A stretch of 64,000 nt of DNA, taken from NCBI RefSeq assembly GCF_002944315.1, contig NZ_CP024314.1:930001-994000 (forward strand), in the 5' to 3' direction. Origin of the DNA: Rhizobium sp. NXC24. GTDB lineage: Bacteria > Pseudomonadota > Alphaproteobacteria > Rhizobiales > Rhizobiaceae. Positions 21,101 to 30,104 of the stretch are shown here, piece by piece; position 1 is the stretch's first letter; each line of letters starts with the position of its first letter. The notes under the pieces were generated by a model. It was not told the origin of the DNA. It saw only the letters and a list, made by a program, of their open reading frames with translations, and made no database searches. Position numbers and translations under genes: made by a program.

Positions 21101-21151
21101 ATCGATGAGCTTTCGAAGCCTGATGAACATGGGCTGCGACATCGCGGATCC

Positions 21152-22855
21152 TTAGAAGGTCTGTCCGGCAATCATCGACAGGTGCTCGACGATCGGGCCG
21201 AGCGCCAGCGCCGGGAAGAAGGTCAGCCCGCCGACGATCAGGATCGTGCCGACCAACAGTCCGACGAACAGCGGGCCATCTGTCGGGAAGGTACCGGCGG
21301 AGGCTGGAACCGTCTTCTTGGCAATCAACGAGCCGGCAATGGCGAGCGCCGGAACGATGACCAGGAAGCGACCGATCAGCATGACGATGCCGAGCGTGAT
21401 GTTGTACCAGGGCGTATTGCCGGAAAGACCGCCGAAGGCCGAGCCGTTATTGGCGGCTGCCGAGCTATAGGCATAGAGGATTTCCGAAAAGCCGTGCGGA
21501 CCGGGGTTGCCGATGGACGCAACGGCGGACGGCAGCACGGAAGCGATGGCGGTGAAGATCAGCATGCCGAAGGGCAGGCAAAGCACGGCAAGCATCGCCA
21601 TCTTCACTTCCTTGGCCTCGATCTTCTTGCCGAGATATTCCGGCGTACGCCCAACCATCAGGCCAGCGACGAAGATGGCGATGATGACGAACATCAGGAT
21701 GCCGTAGAAACCGGCACCGACGCCACCGACGATGACTTCGCCGAGCTGCAGGTTGATGAGCGGGATCATGCCGCCGATCGCCGTGAAGCTGCCATGCATG
21801 GCGTTTACCGCGCCACAGGATGCCGCCGTGGTGATGACCGCAAACAGCGAGGACAGCGTGATGCCGAAGCGGACTTCCTTGCCTTCCATATTACCGCCCT
21901 GGATGCCGAGCGCATGCACCAGCGGATTGCCGGCTGCTTCAGCCCAATAGGTGATGATGACGCCGGCGATGAACAGCACGCCCATCGCACCGAGGATTGC
22001 CCAACCCTGGCGCTGATTGCCGACCATGCGTCCGAAGACGTTGGTGAGCGCAGCACCGATCGCAAAGATCGCCAGCATCTGGATGAGGTTGGAGATCGCA
22101 TCCGGGTTTTCGAAGGGGTGAGCGGAGTTGGCGTTGAAGAAGCCGCCGCCGTTGGTGCCAAGCATCTTGATCGCAAGCTGCGAAGCGACCGGGCCGACGG
22201 CGATCGTCTGCTGTGCGCCTTCGAGCGTCGTGGCGTTGACATAGGGGCCGAGCGTCTGCGGCACGCCGAGATAGACAAAGACCAGCGTCATGACGATGCA
22301 GGCGGGAAGCAGGATGTAGAGCGTCGCCCGGGTCAGATCGACCCAGAAATTGCCGATCGCCTTGCCGGAAGCGCGCGAGAAGGCGCGGATGAGCGCTATC
22401 GCGATGGCGATACCGGTTGCGGCGGAGACGAAGTTCTGGACGGTGAGGCCGGCCATCTGCACGAGATAGGACATCGTGCTTTCGCCGCCGTAGTTCTGCC
22501 AATTCGTATTGGTCACGAAGCTGGTGGCGGTGTTGAACGAAAGCTCAGGGCCGATCGAGGCCATGCCGGCAGGATTATAAGGCAGGCTCGCCTGGAACCG
22601 CTGCAGGAAATACAGCACAAAAAAGCCGGCGAGGCTGAATAGCAGCATGGAGATCGAATAGGTCGTCCAATGCTGCTCCTCACGCTCATCCGTTCCCGCG
22701 ATGCGATAAAGTCCCCGTTCCAAAGGACCGAGAACGTAGGAGAGAATCGTGCGCTCGCCCGTGAAGACACGCGTCATGTAACCGCCGAGCGGTTTGACGA
22801 GCAGAAGGAGGATCCCGATATAAATCAGAATCTGAAGCCATCCATTGAAGGTCAT
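21152..22855 (-). CDS. kdpA: Potassium-transporting ATPase subunit KdpA
   Basis: The 567-residue integral membrane protein has at least ten helices and selectivity-filter-type loops: [59 protein letters not shown] and [21 protein letters not shown], all KdpA hallmarks. It is the potassium channel-like subunit of KdpFABC. It starts 33 bases after kdpF. Length agrees with the family. Confidence 0.95.
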   Translation of the reverse strand: MTFNGWLQILIYIGILLLLVKPLGGYMTRVFTGERTILSYVLGPLERGLYRIAGTDEREEQHWTTYSISMLLFSLAGFFVLYFLQRFQASLPYNPAGMASIGPELSFNTATSFVTNTNWQNYGGESTMSYLVQMAGLTVQNFVSAATGIAIAIALIRAFSRASGKAIGNFWVDLTRATLYILLPACIVMTLVFVYLGVPQTLGPYVNATTLEGAQQTIAVGPVASQLAIKMLGTNGGGFFNANSAHPFENPDAISNLIQMLAIFAIGAALTNVFGRMVGNQRQGWAILGAMGVLFIAGVIITYWAEAAGNPLVHALGIQGGNMEGKEVRFGITLSSLFAVITTAASCGAVNAMHGSFTAIGGMIPLINLQLGEVIVGGVGAGFYGILMFVIIAIFVAGLMVGRTPEYLGKKIEAKEVKMAMLAVLCLPFGMLIFTAIASVLPSAVASIGNPGPHGFSEILYAYSSAAANNGSAFGGLSGNTPWYNITLGIVMLIGRFLVIVPALAIAGSLIAKKTVPASAGTFPTDGPLFVGLLVGTILIVGGLTFFPALALGPIVEHLSMIAGQTF

Positions 22856-22887
22856 GGTGGTAACTTTCCCTACCCGGCGCTATCGAA

Positions 22888-22977
22888 TTAGAAGCGCTCA
22901 GGGCGAATGAGAGCGTAGATCAGGTAAGCGGTGAGAAACAGGGTCACGCCGCCGCCGAGAATGTAATCCAGGAGCAT
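22888..22977 (-). CDS. kdpF: KdpF small stabilising subunit
   Basis: The 29-residue product MLLDYILGGGVTLFLTAYLI followed by YALIRPERF is a typical KdpF: one membrane helix with a C-terminal IRPERF motif. It stabilises the Kdp complex in the inner membrane. The start is the internal ATG at 22977; the reading from 23151 is spurious. It lies just before kdpA, the standard order. Confidence 0.92.
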   Translation of the reverse strand: MLLDYILGGGVTLFLTAYLIYALIRPERF

Positions 22978-22991
22978 TGGTGTCTCTCCGA

Positions 22992-23072
22992 CTAAAGGCT
23001 GTCGCAGGCTTTGGTGTAAGCGACGCACAGGATGAAGAATAAAACACCGATCCCGATAAGAAGAATGTCCAT
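22992..23072 (-). CDS. 26-residue membrane miniprotein upstream of kdpF
   Basis: A frame of 26 codons (or 27 from the adjacent ATG at 23075) encodes MDILLIGIGVLFFILCVAYT followed by KACDSL: one membrane helix with a short cationic/cysteine tail. AAGGA lies about ten bases upstream. From memory, similar miniproteins ending in KACE/D-L occur before kdpF in many alphaproteobacteria and gammaproteobacteria, unnamed. It is 14 bases from kdpF and would be the first gene of the operon. Function unknown; an accessory helix of the pump or a leader peptide are both possible. Confidence 0.7.
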   Translation of the reverse strand: MDILLIGIGVLFFILCVAYTKACDSL

Positions 23073-23075
23073 CAT

Positions 23076-23500
23076 TGATCGTTGATCCTTGATTTGTTCT
23101 TGTTGAGCGCCGAAATAGACTGAAGGCACCTTCGAAGAAGGCGCCCTTCACATCCTCCCGGCGGGGAGATCATCTTGCGAATATCTCGGACATCAATATG
23201 CGGCCGAACAGCATTAAGGTTCGAGACGGCGGGTGAGGGAAAGATATAAAAATCTTATAAATGCCGGGCCTGGGTGGCGGAACGAAACCGTAATGGGACA
23301 CAAGGTCTGGGCTACCGGCGAACCGCTCCGCAATCCCGGCTTTTCGGGCGTTTTCTTTAATAAAATCAATGAAATTGCGTGTTTTGACGGACGGAAGCGC
23401 GGGATTGGCCTAATAAAATGAAATGGGACCGGCACCGGCCTGCCAATATGGCAGGAGGCGGACGAGCACGCCATTTTCGATATAGGGGAGGGTGAAGCCG
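23076..23500. other. Upstream region of the kdp operon
   Basis: This 425-base gap should hold the kdp promoter (minus strand). AT-rich stretches at about 23240-23262 and 23345-23395 are the best promoter areas, but no KdpE box could be assigned. A seven-base hairpin CCTGCCA/TGGCAGG at 23439-23455 follows the stop of the SDR gene and may end that transcript, with a T-rich stretch only about 20 bases later. A 108-codon ORF here (23214-23540) looks like chance. Confidence 0.45.
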
Positions 23501-24373
23501 TCAGCGACTTCCGACGCTCTGGCGGCCGGCGCCGCAGCATTTATTGAACTTTTCACCTGAGCCGCAGGGACATGGATCGCCGCTGCGACGTTGCAATCGA
23601 CCAATCAATGGCAGCAGAACAACGGAAGGCAACAACCTCGCCGCAACGGCAACCAGCTTGGCCGAGATGCCCGGCACGACGAGACGGCGGCCGGATTTGA
23701 ATCCGCGCCAGGCGCGTTCAGCCACATAAGCCGAATCCAGCTTGGGTAGAATCTTGAATAGCGTCGCCCGGCCAGCGCCGGATCTTTCGAGGAATTCCGT
23801 GGACACCGGCCCCGGGGCGACACATGTGACGGTCACGCCAGTGCGGCGTAGTTCCTGATGAAGCGCCTCCGAAAAGGAACGCACGAAGCTTTTGCTGGCA
23901 TAGTATAACGCCATATTCGGCCCCGGAAGGAACCCCGCTATGGAGCCGAGATTGATCACGCCGCCGCGCCGCCGTGCTGCCATTTCCGGCAAAAAGCGAA
24001 GGGTCAGATCGGTGAGGGCGCGTATGTTGAGATCAACGATCCCAAGCTGATCTTCGATAGGAAGGATGGTCGCCGCGCCACGCAAACCATATCCAGCGCT
24101 ATTGATGAGAACATCACAGACCAAACCGTTTGCGGACAAGAAATCATGAAGACGCGTCGATGCATCGGACGCGACAATATCCAGCTCCAGTGCGTAAGCT
24201 TCGCCGCCGGCTTCCCGCACGTCAGCCGCAGCAGCCACTAGACCTTCCGATGACCGCGCAACAAGCACGACAGCAGCCCGCTCGCGAGCAACGATCTTGG
24301 CCATTGCCCTCCCGATGCCACGCGATGCACCGACGACCACGACTGCAAGGCGCCCCTCTTGCTGAAGGCTCAT
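23501..24373 (-). CDS. Short-chain dehydrogenase with C-terminal SEC-C zinc motif
   Basis: Residues 1-250 form a classical SDR: VVGASRGIGRAMAK for NAD(P), NSAGYG, catalytic Ser in INLGSIAGF, and YYASKSFVRSFSEAL. The last 30 residues carry a SEC-C motif, GDPCPCGSGEKFNKCCGAG, which binds zinc and in SecA contacts SecB or ribosomes. Fusion of SEC-C to an SDR is unusual. The ATG overlaps the stop of the acyltransferase gene by four bases, so it is the last gene of a three-gene operon with 24370-25161 and 25172-25777. The reaction is unknown; a keto-acyl or aldehyde intermediate is a guess. Confidence 0.85.
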   Translation of the reverse strand: MSLQQEGRLAVVVVGASRGIGRAMAKIVARERAAVVLVARSSEGLVAAAADVREAGGEAYALELDIVASDASTRLHDFLSANGLVCDVLINSAGYGLRGAATILPIEDQLGIVDLNIRALTDLTLRFLPEMAARRRGGVINLGSIAGFLPGPNMALYYASKSFVRSFSEALHQELRRTGVTVTCVAPGPVSTEFLERSGAGRATLFKILPKLDSAYVAERAWRGFKSGRRLVVPGISAKLVAVAARLLPSVVLLPLIGRLQRRSGDPCPCGSGEKFNKCCGAGRQSVGSR

Positions 24374-25161
24374 GTCGCAGTTCCAACGGCGGCCGTGCTG
24401 GGCACAGCTTCGCTTTGAGCAAGGGCTCTTACTTCACAGGCAACGTCGTCGTTCAATATCTTTTCGAACCGCTCCAGAGCTCGCGCCACATTGGCCCCGT
24501 CCATCACTCTATGGTCGTAGTGAATGCGCACGGTTACCGTTCCGTTCTTGCTGATCGGGCCGTAGTTCAGCAGCGTCGTCAATGGCGTAAGCGGATTGAG
24601 GGACTCTGCTCCGAGACCCGAATAGACCGACAGTTGAAACGTGCCAAAAAAGCGTGGCCGTTGTCTGCCGATATTCAACCCAAGCCACATCATCAGCCAT
24701 CTAAGGGGCCCCGGCAGACGCGCAAATTTCAACATCCGCCGGAATTCCTTTATTTCAAGAACCGGACGTGACCGAGCGGCCGTGGTGAGCGCCTCGAGCT
24801 CGGTGATGGATCTCTTCTCGGGGCGCTTTATGAGGCTGAGCAATACGACCCTCTCACCCTCATGTTCGCGCTCATGGGCAATTGAGGCCACGCTTTCCGG
24901 GTATTCATAAAGCTGCGCTCTGGGCAACTTGACGTAAGCGCGCCGCAATTCCGGAATCTCGCTGGCAAGAAGCGCGTATCCCTTCAGGAAAAGCACGGTC
25001 CAGGACGGCCTCATTGGCTGTGTCTGCATCGCTCTGGCGGCCAGCAGCGGACCAAGATTCATCTGCCGCTGCACCGCAACCCGCGGCACGCCGATCGAGA
25101 ATCTCATCAAATCTCCGACAAGACGTCGTGATGCTGATAGCTTGACGGTTCGCCCTCGCAT
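24370..25161 (-). CDS. Orphan 2-oxoacid dehydrogenase E2-like acyltransferase
   Basis: The 263-residue protein resembles only the catalytic domain of E2 acyltransferases: the motif RIHYDHRVMDGANVARALE near residue 220 carries the catalytic His/Asp pair, and LNYGPISKNGTVTV precedes it. Lipoyl and E3-binding domains are absent, and no E1 or E3 gene is near. It may therefore move an acyl group from CoA to a small acceptor, as chloramphenicol acetyltransferase-fold enzymes do. It is coupled to the SDR-SEC-C gene by a four-base overlap and lies 10 bases after the ICMT-like gene. Substrate unknown. Confidence 0.78.
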   Translation of the reverse strand: MRGRTVKLSASRRLVGDLMRFSIGVPRVAVQRQMNLGPLLAARAMQTQPMRPSWTVLFLKGYALLASEIPELRRAYVKLPRAQLYEYPESVASIAHEREHEGERVVLLSLIKRPEKRSITELEALTTAARSRPVLEIKEFRRMLKFARLPGPLRWLMMWLGLNIGRQRPRFFGTFQLSVYSGLGAESLNPLTPLTTLLNYGPISKNGTVTVRIHYDHRVMDGANVARALERFEKILNDDVACEVRALAQSEAVPSTAAVGTAT

Positions 25162-25171
25162 GGTGCCACCT

Positions 25172-25777
25172 CTAATAGAGATAAGGGATAATTCGCTTCG
25201 TGCGATCCATATAGGCGCGATAGTCGGGGCCGAAATGTTGCAGCATCATACGCTCTTCTTTGTCTACCCGTAGGAAATAAAGGATTGCAAAGCCCAACAG
25301 GCCTGCCAACCCCACCACCCAGTTCGACAGCAAAAAGGCTTGTCCAAGCCCCATGAGCAGGAAAGAGGTGTACATTGGATGGCGGACGAGGGCGTATGGG
25401 CCGCTGCAAACCAGCTTGTGCTTTTCGCGGATCTCCAGCGTTATCGACCAGTTCTTGCCGAGCTCCTTATGGGTCCTGCGGAAAACCCACATTGCTGCGA
25501 AGGACAAAATCGTTCCAACGCCGACGGCCCATGCATGGGCAGGATAATCGGCCATCCGTGGAATGCCCGTCGCGACATAGATTCCGGGCACAACCGCAAG
25601 GCCCAGAAGAGCCGCGGCGAGCCCGATGGTCTCGATCTGTGAGCGTTGATCTTGGATAACCCGTAAACGCTTGGCGCGACGTGCGAATGGATAGCGAATA
25701 ACGTACCAGGCGACGACCCCGAGCACCCAGATGATTTGGCCGGCCCCTGCTGCCGATGCGGTCAAATTGTTCACCAA
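25172..25777 (-). CDS. Isoprenylcysteine carboxyl methyltransferase-like membrane protein
   Basis: The 201-residue membrane protein has four to five helices and the signature KLVCSGPYALVRHPMYTSFLLMG near residue 130, followed by the conserved KEERMMLQHFGPDYRAYMDR tail for SAM binding. It belongs to the ICMT/PEMT family of membrane methyltransferases. As first gene of the operon with the E2-like acyltransferase and SDR-SEC-C, it suggests a membrane-associated modification pathway, perhaps of a lipid. The substrate cannot be told from sequence. Confidence 0.82.
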   Translation of the reverse strand: MVNNLTASAAGAGQIIWVLGVVAWYVIRYPFARRAKRLRVIQDQRSQIETIGLAAALLGLAVVPGIYVATGIPRMADYPAHAWAVGVGTILSFAAMWVFRRTHKELGKNWSITLEIREKHKLVCSGPYALVRHPMYTSFLLMGLGQAFLLSNWVVGLAGLLGFAILYFLRVDKEERMMLQHFGPDYRAYMDRTKRIIPYLY

Positions 25778-25908
25778 AGCCTTTCTGCAATCCGCGATCG
25801 TCGACGCACCCCAGCGATACGACCACGCTCGCTCCCCAGTTTCATCGACAATTTAGCGGAAGAATCAAATAGTACCAGAGCAGCTCGCCGACTCGCTGAG
25901 ATAACGCC

Positions 25909-26487
25909 TCAAGCCGTGTTTAGCTCTCGAAGCTGCGTAATGAACTGTTGCGGCCTGAGCCAGATACCGGGAGTCTTATATCCCATGTGTCGTGCGATGT
26001 TCCCCACCCAGGCATTGCAATTGTCGACCGTTGCTTGCCACAGATGGGAAGTGGCCTGCTGCTTGCGTATGAAAGCAACAACATCAGCGTATTCGGCATC
26101 GCTAAGCATGACTCGCCAGCTAGCCGACCTGTACTGTTCTTCCAGGTCACCATCGGTCGCTCCGGTCGTGGCCGGCACCGGTACAAAATGGCCCAAGACG
26201 TAAGGCCCAGGATCCGGCGAGGCCGGCGCAAGGCCCGCAACTTCGGGATCGATCATCTTCCCATTCTCGTCGGCGCGTCCAAAGACCACATAGGTATGGC
26301 CGTAGGTGAGTGCATAGCGCGAACGAAATTCGATAAAGTGGCCGGCTTTGTTTTGAGCGGAGGCTGTTGCCGGGCCATGGCGGTTGGAAGTGTACCGGGG
26401 TTGGGGACTTTTATCTTCCGTCTGGCACGATGCTGTCGCCAACGCCAACAGGATTGCAAGCGAAAGGCCACCCATTCCACGCATCAT
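25909..26487 (-). CDS. Lipoprotein with possible permuted papain-like fold
   Basis: The 192-residue protein has a lipoprotein signal (LSLAILLALATASC, lipobox ATASC). The mature part has a conserved-looking YGHTYVVFGR near residue 62 and DNCNAWVGNIARHMG near residue 155. A histidine before an NC pair is the pattern of circularly permuted NlpC/P60 or LRAT-like cysteine enzymes, so a peptidase, amidase or acyltransferase in the periplasm is possible. This is inference from motif order. No operon partner; the next gene on the strand is a 40-residue lipoprotein. Confidence 0.6.
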   Translation of the reverse strand: MMRGMGGLSLAILLALATASCQTEDKSPQPRYTSNRHGPATASAQNKAGHFIEFRSRYALTYGHTYVVFGRADENGKMIDPEVAGLAPASPDPGPYVLGHFVPVPATTGATDGDLEEQYRSASWRVMLSDAEYADVVAFIRKQQATSHLWQATVDNCNAWVGNIARHMGYKTPGIWLRPQQFITQLRELNTA

Positions 26488-26588
26488 CGGTACGCTCCAT
26501 TAGAAAGCCCTGACAAGCGCGGGGCTTGAAGTAAGCGATCAATTCTTCGCCATTGTGATTGTAAGCAGGATCATTTGGCGGGTTTTGG

Positions 26589-26616
26589 GAGGGGGGGTCT
26601 AATCCGGCCCCCCCTC
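26589..26616. terminator. Strong GC hairpin after the small lipoprotein gene
   Basis: Nine-base perfect stem (GAGGGGGGG/CCCCCCCTC) with a ten-base loop lies 17 bases past the stop of the minus-strand lipoprotein gene at 26633. No T-run follows. By position it is a likely transcription end. Confidence 0.5.
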
Positions 26617-26632
26617 TCATTTAAGGCTAACC

Positions 26633-26755
26633 TTACTTGTAGACTGCCGCTGCTGCGGGCGGCGGTGCCTTACCCTTTCCTTTGCCAATGTCTGCGCAAG
26701 CGCTGAGATTGGCAACGGCTAAAACAGAGATGATTGCGATTAGAATTCTGCTCAT
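26633..26755 (-). CDS. 40-residue lipoprotein
   Basis: ATG at 26755 encodes a signal peptide and lipobox (MSRILIAIISVLAVANLSAC) and a short tail ADIGKGKGKAPPPAAAAVYK. A GAGAGAGGAC ribosome site is upstream. Very similar tiny lipoproteins with a GKGKGKAPPP tail occur across rhizobia in my memory and have no known role. It is too short for standard gene finders. A strong hairpin follows the stop. Confidence 0.75.
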   Translation of the reverse strand: MSRILIAIISVLAVANLSACADIGKGKGKAPPPAAAAVYK

Positions 26756-26936
26756 CAAAGAAGTCCTCTCTCCTCAGGATTGCATTACTTATGGTAGGCA
26801 ACGAATCAAATAGTAGTCACAACTAACATATAGGCCTAGTGCAGAAAGAACACACTGCGACGGATTATCTGTGTTTTTTCTAACCTTCTTAAGTTGCCCG
26901 TGGTCAAACTGTTGGGGTCGATGAATGAACATTCGA

Positions 26937-27539
26937 TCAGATGACCAGCACCCGCGTCCCTACAGGGGCGCGGCTATAGAGGTCGACAATATTTGAGTTT
27001 GTCAGACGGATGCATCCGTTAGACACCGCATGACCTATCGACCAGGGAGCGTTTGTACCATGCAGCCGGAACATGGTGTCATGTCCGTCCTGGTAGAGGT
27101 AGAGAGCCGCCGCGCCTAGTGGATTGAGCGGCCCGCCCGGCACGCCGTCCGCATACTGCATCAGACGAGGCTTACGTTGCATCATGTCATCGGTGGGCTT
27201 CCACGACGGCCACTCCGCCTTACGTCCGATGGTGGCTTCCCCTTTGAAGCTCAACCCCTCTTCACCAACAGCAACGCCGTAACGCGTTGCCCGGCCACCT
27301 TGCTCGATGAAGTAGAGATAGCGCTCCGACGTATTGACGACAATCGTTCCCGGCGGTTCGCCTCCATCGTAAGCTACCTCTTGTCGCCGAAGGCGAGAAT
27401 CGTTATCCGGGTCCCTCCCAAAGACGTTGTATCCAAGCGGAGGTCCATCCTGCGACCCCGACACGCATCCAGAAATCATCAAAGTCAGACTACCGAGCAC
27501 CAGCCCCCGGCGCGTGACGCGGCTTTCGTCCATTTCCAC
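26937..27539 (-). CDS. L,D-transpeptidase (YkuD family)
   Basis: The 200-residue protein begins with a twin-arginine/lipoprotein-like signal (RVTRRGLVLGSLTLMISGC). The YkuD domain has the catalytic motif FRLHGTNAPWSIGHAVSNGCIRLTNSN near residues 155-185, with Cys in SNGCIRL. It cross-links peptidoglycan 3-3 or anchors proteins to peptidoglycan in the periplasm. The gene is alone; 180 bases separate it from the 40-residue lipoprotein. Length and motif order are normal for rhizobial paralogues. Confidence 0.9.
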   Translation of the reverse strand: MEMDESRVTRRGLVLGSLTLMISGCVSGSQDGPPLGYNVFGRDPDNDSRLRRQEVAYDGGEPPGTIVVNTSERYLYFIEQGGRATRYGVAVGEEGLSFKGEATIGRKAEWPSWKPTDDMMQRKPRLMQYADGVPGGPLNPLGAAALYLYQDGHDTMFRLHGTNAPWSIGHAVSNGCIRLTNSNIVDLYSRAPVGTRVLVI

Positions 27540-27830
27540 CTGCCCAACAATAGATCAGCCCTACGCTCGTCTTTAACATCGCCGCGTTTCAGAAGCTATC
27601 ACCACATTAGCTGATTCTGATTGAGTGATTTGAGAAACATCGAAAACCGAAAGCTGCATCTGTTATGATTGTTGAGCGAGCGGCGTGGGGTCTTACACGG
27701 GCTCTACCATTCAGACGCTGGATACGGCTCCGCGCGGCTGCAAATGTGCAGTTGTGTATCGTCGAGGAAACCACTTGCATCAACCATCGGCCTCTGCTCG
27801 ATTAGCACGAACTAAAAGGGGAGGGATATT

Positions 27831-28586
27831 ATGAAGCTAGGCCTCGACGGAAAAGTCGCGGTTGTGACAGGGGCTGGCTCTGGGATCGGGGCCGCTATTT
27901 CCCTTCAACTTGCCGACGAGGGAGCCAAGATTGTCGTTGCCGATCTTGACGCCGATGGAGCGCGGCGCGTCGCCGGCGAGATTTGCGCGCAGGGAGGCCA
28001 GGCTTGCGCCTTTGCAGTCGACGTTTCCGATGCAGAAGCCGTCAAGCGGTTAGTCGATTTCAGCGTCCAAACCTATGGTGGCCTACATTTGGCGGTCAAC
28101 AACGCGGGGTTCGATGGTGTGCGAAAGGCAACCGCGGACTACCCGCTCGACCAGTGGCGGAAGTTGATGAGCGTCAATCTGGATGGCGCCTTTTACTGCA
28201 TGAAATATGAGATCGCCGCCATGCTGTCGGGCGGCGGCGGCGCTATCGTCAACATAGCTTCCATCCTCGGTTCGGTTGGATTGCCCTTTGCATCGGCGTA
28301 TACGGCGGCCAAGCATGGTGTTGTAGGACTGACGAAGGCTGCCGCAATCGAATATGCGCGAATGGGCATCCGTATCAATGCCGTCGGTCCCGGTTGGATT
28401 CAAACGCCGCTTCTGTCGGAGCATTCGGAAGCAACAAGCACCCGACGTATGGAATTACTCCAGCCCATGGGCAGACGCGGAAACCCTGAGGAAGTGGCGG
28501 CTCTCGTATGTTTCCTTCTATCGGAACAGGCAAGCTTCATCACCGGGAGCTGCCATCTGGTGGACGGGGCTTATACTGCCCATTAA
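27831..28586 (+). CDS. SDR family oxidoreductase
   Basis: The 251-residue classical SDR has VVTGAGSGIGAAISLQ (cofactor loop), NNAGF, catalytic Ser in VNIASILGSVG, YTAAKHG (Tyr/Lys) and the typical C-terminal ITGSCHLVDGAYTAH. Asp in VVADLDADG after strand 2 suggests NAD(H) preference. Substrate unknown. A strong GGGGAGG ribosome site precedes the ATG. It is flanked by gaps of about 300 bases and has no operon partner. Confidence 0.88.
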   Translation: MKLGLDGKVAVVTGAGSGIGAAISLQLADEGAKIVVADLDADGARRVAGEICAQGGQACAFAVDVSDAEAVKRLVDFSVQTYGGLHLAVNNAGFDGVRKATADYPLDQWRKLMSVNLDGAFYCMKYEIAAMLSGGGGAIVNIASILGSVGLPFASAYTAAKHGVVGLTKAAAIEYARMGIRINAVGPGWIQTPLLSEHSEATSTRRMELLQPMGRRGNPEEVAALVCFLLSEQASFITGSCHLVDGAYTAH

Positions 28587-28911
28587 ACTTAGCAAAACCG
28601 AACCAAAGATGGCGAGCTGCTTTGTGCGGCCAACAAACTGCACAGCCGCCGCCCTCGCAGTGAGGTTGCGCTCCCTAAATATTAAGGATTTTCAGCTATT
28701 TCCTTCGACAGCTTGTGAGACTCAGACCGGGGCGTGGAAACGCTACAAGGTTAGGAATAAGCATGGTGGACGGGCGCGCAGGCTTAAGCCAAAGGCGTCT
28801 GTGCCAGACTAACCTCAGGTTTCCAACGCTCGGCTTCTGCAGCCTTGCGCATCTTTGATCCTCTGATGCGGCTAGTCCGGTTTTTGGCCGGCACACGGGC
28901 GGAAGGACGGT
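28587..28911. other. Intergenic gap, no feature recognised
   Basis: This 325-base gap between the SDR and the diguanylate cyclase holds only short unconvincing ORFs. No repeat, tRNA or strong hairpin was seen. Confidence 0.5.
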
Positions 28912-29886
28912 GTGTACGGAGGGATGACAACATTGCGGGAAGACTATCGAAGCCAGCGGAATGGCTATCTCGACGCCCCATTGTTTTCTCCGGAACAGTG
29001 GCTCAGCTCCCTGACGCCAACCGCCGTTTGGCGACTACTGATCCTCAGCTTAATCTGTATGGCAAGCTTGGATTGGCTTTTCCGGACCAGCGGCATTCAC
29101 AATGTCGGCCTGCTCTATATGCTGCCAATTTGTGTCGCGTGCTGGCGTTTCGGTTTCAAAACTGGGATGAGCATCGCGGTCGCGGAAATCATATTGTCGG
29201 TTGCGACCACACTAGGAATTTCCGGTCATCTCGACGCAAACGCGATGGTCGAACTGGTAATGCAACTTATCAAGTTCGGATGTGTCGCTGGTGTCGTGAC
29301 GCGCTTCCGGCAAAGTTTCGACCGGGAACGCCTCCTCGCGCGGCGAGATTGGATGACAGGAATTTTGAACCGGCAGGAGTTCCAACGCCAGGCTGAAGCA
29401 ATGCTGTCATCGGCAACGACGCGCAATCAGCCTTTGCTACTTGCCTATTTCGATCTTGATGGCTTCAAGGCCGTTAACGATCGGTTCGGACACCAAGCAG
29501 GGGACCGGCTCCTGCAATGCCTTGCAGAAGAGGGGAAGGCACTAATCGGCTTGGAGGACTGTTTCGGACGGATGGGCGGCGACGAGTTTGCCATGTTAAT
29601 AAAGCTATCCAAGGAAGAGTGCGCACCAGAAGTGGCTGAGCGGTTGCATGTGGGGTTCATGGCGGCATTGGAGAGCACTGGCCATAGTGTCACATGCAGC
29701 ATGGGCGCGGTAGTCGCCCTTCCTGGTGACAGCGCTTCGCTGCACGAGCTGATGCGCCAGGCTGACCAGCTCATGTATGCGGTGAAACGCGATACGAAAG
29801 CTGGCTTCAGCTTGGCGAGTTGTACTCCTCCGTCTGACTCTGAATCCTTGCTGTCTCCAAGACGTCAGACATGCTCGGCATCATAA
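28912..29886 (+). CDS. Membrane diguanylate cyclase (GGDEF)
   Basis: The 324-residue product has four hydrophobic helices in residues 35-140 and a GGDEF domain: DWMTGILNRQEF, AYFDLDGFKAVNDRFGHQAGD (metal-binding Asp) and the active-site FGRMGGDEFAMLI. It makes c-di-GMP at the inner membrane. No RxxD inhibitory site is obvious. The GTG at 28912 is chosen since GGAAGGA lies upstream; the ATG at 28924 is directly against GGAGGG. IS element 1 begins 90 bases after the stop. Confidence 0.88.
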   Translation: MYGGMTTLREDYRSQRNGYLDAPLFSPEQWLSSLTPTAVWRLLILSLICMASLDWLFRTSGIHNVGLLYMLPICVACWRFGFKTGMSIAVAEIILSVATTLGISGHLDANAMVELVMQLIKFGCVAGVVTRFRQSFDRERLLARRDWMTGILNRQEFQRQAEAMLSSATTRNQPLLLAYFDLDGFKAVNDRFGHQAGDRLLQCLAEEGKALIGLEDCFGRMGGDEFAMLIKLSKEECAPEVAERLHVGFMAALESTGHSVTCSMGAVVALPGDSASLHELMRQADQLMYAVKRDTKAGFSLASCTPPSDSESLLSPRRQTCSAS

Positions 29887-30034
29887 GGCGACGGATGTTT
29901 TCACGTCGAGGGCGGCGGGATCACCCAAACACGGTAAGTGGATTGGGACTTCTCGCTGATATTTCTGAAAGATTATAGATGGGGTATTCGGCTCGGCACC
30001 TCATCTTTTGGCGGCTTGAAACTGTGGCAGGGGT

Positions 30035-30104
30035 GCTGCGCTTCGAGTGATGATAAAACGTGGTCCGTACAAAACAGCCACAAGCATCAGAAAGGAAGCG
30101 CAGC
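30035..30104 (+). promoter_or_regulatory. Hairpin covering the transposase ribosome site (element 1)
   Basis: A perfect ten-base inverted repeat, GCTGCGCTTC (30035-30044) and GAAGCGCAGC (30095-30104), ends directly at the GTG start codon, so the GGAAG ribosome site is inside the stem. Element 2 has the identical arms in the same place (33376-33385/33440-33449) with a different loop. It should dampen translation from outside transcripts. Confidence 0.65.

Noticed and set aside
23214..23540. 108-codon ORF upstream of kdp
   Set aside because: No ribosome site, overlaps the end of the SDR gene in another frame, and the composition is Pro/Arg/Ser-rich shadow sequence.
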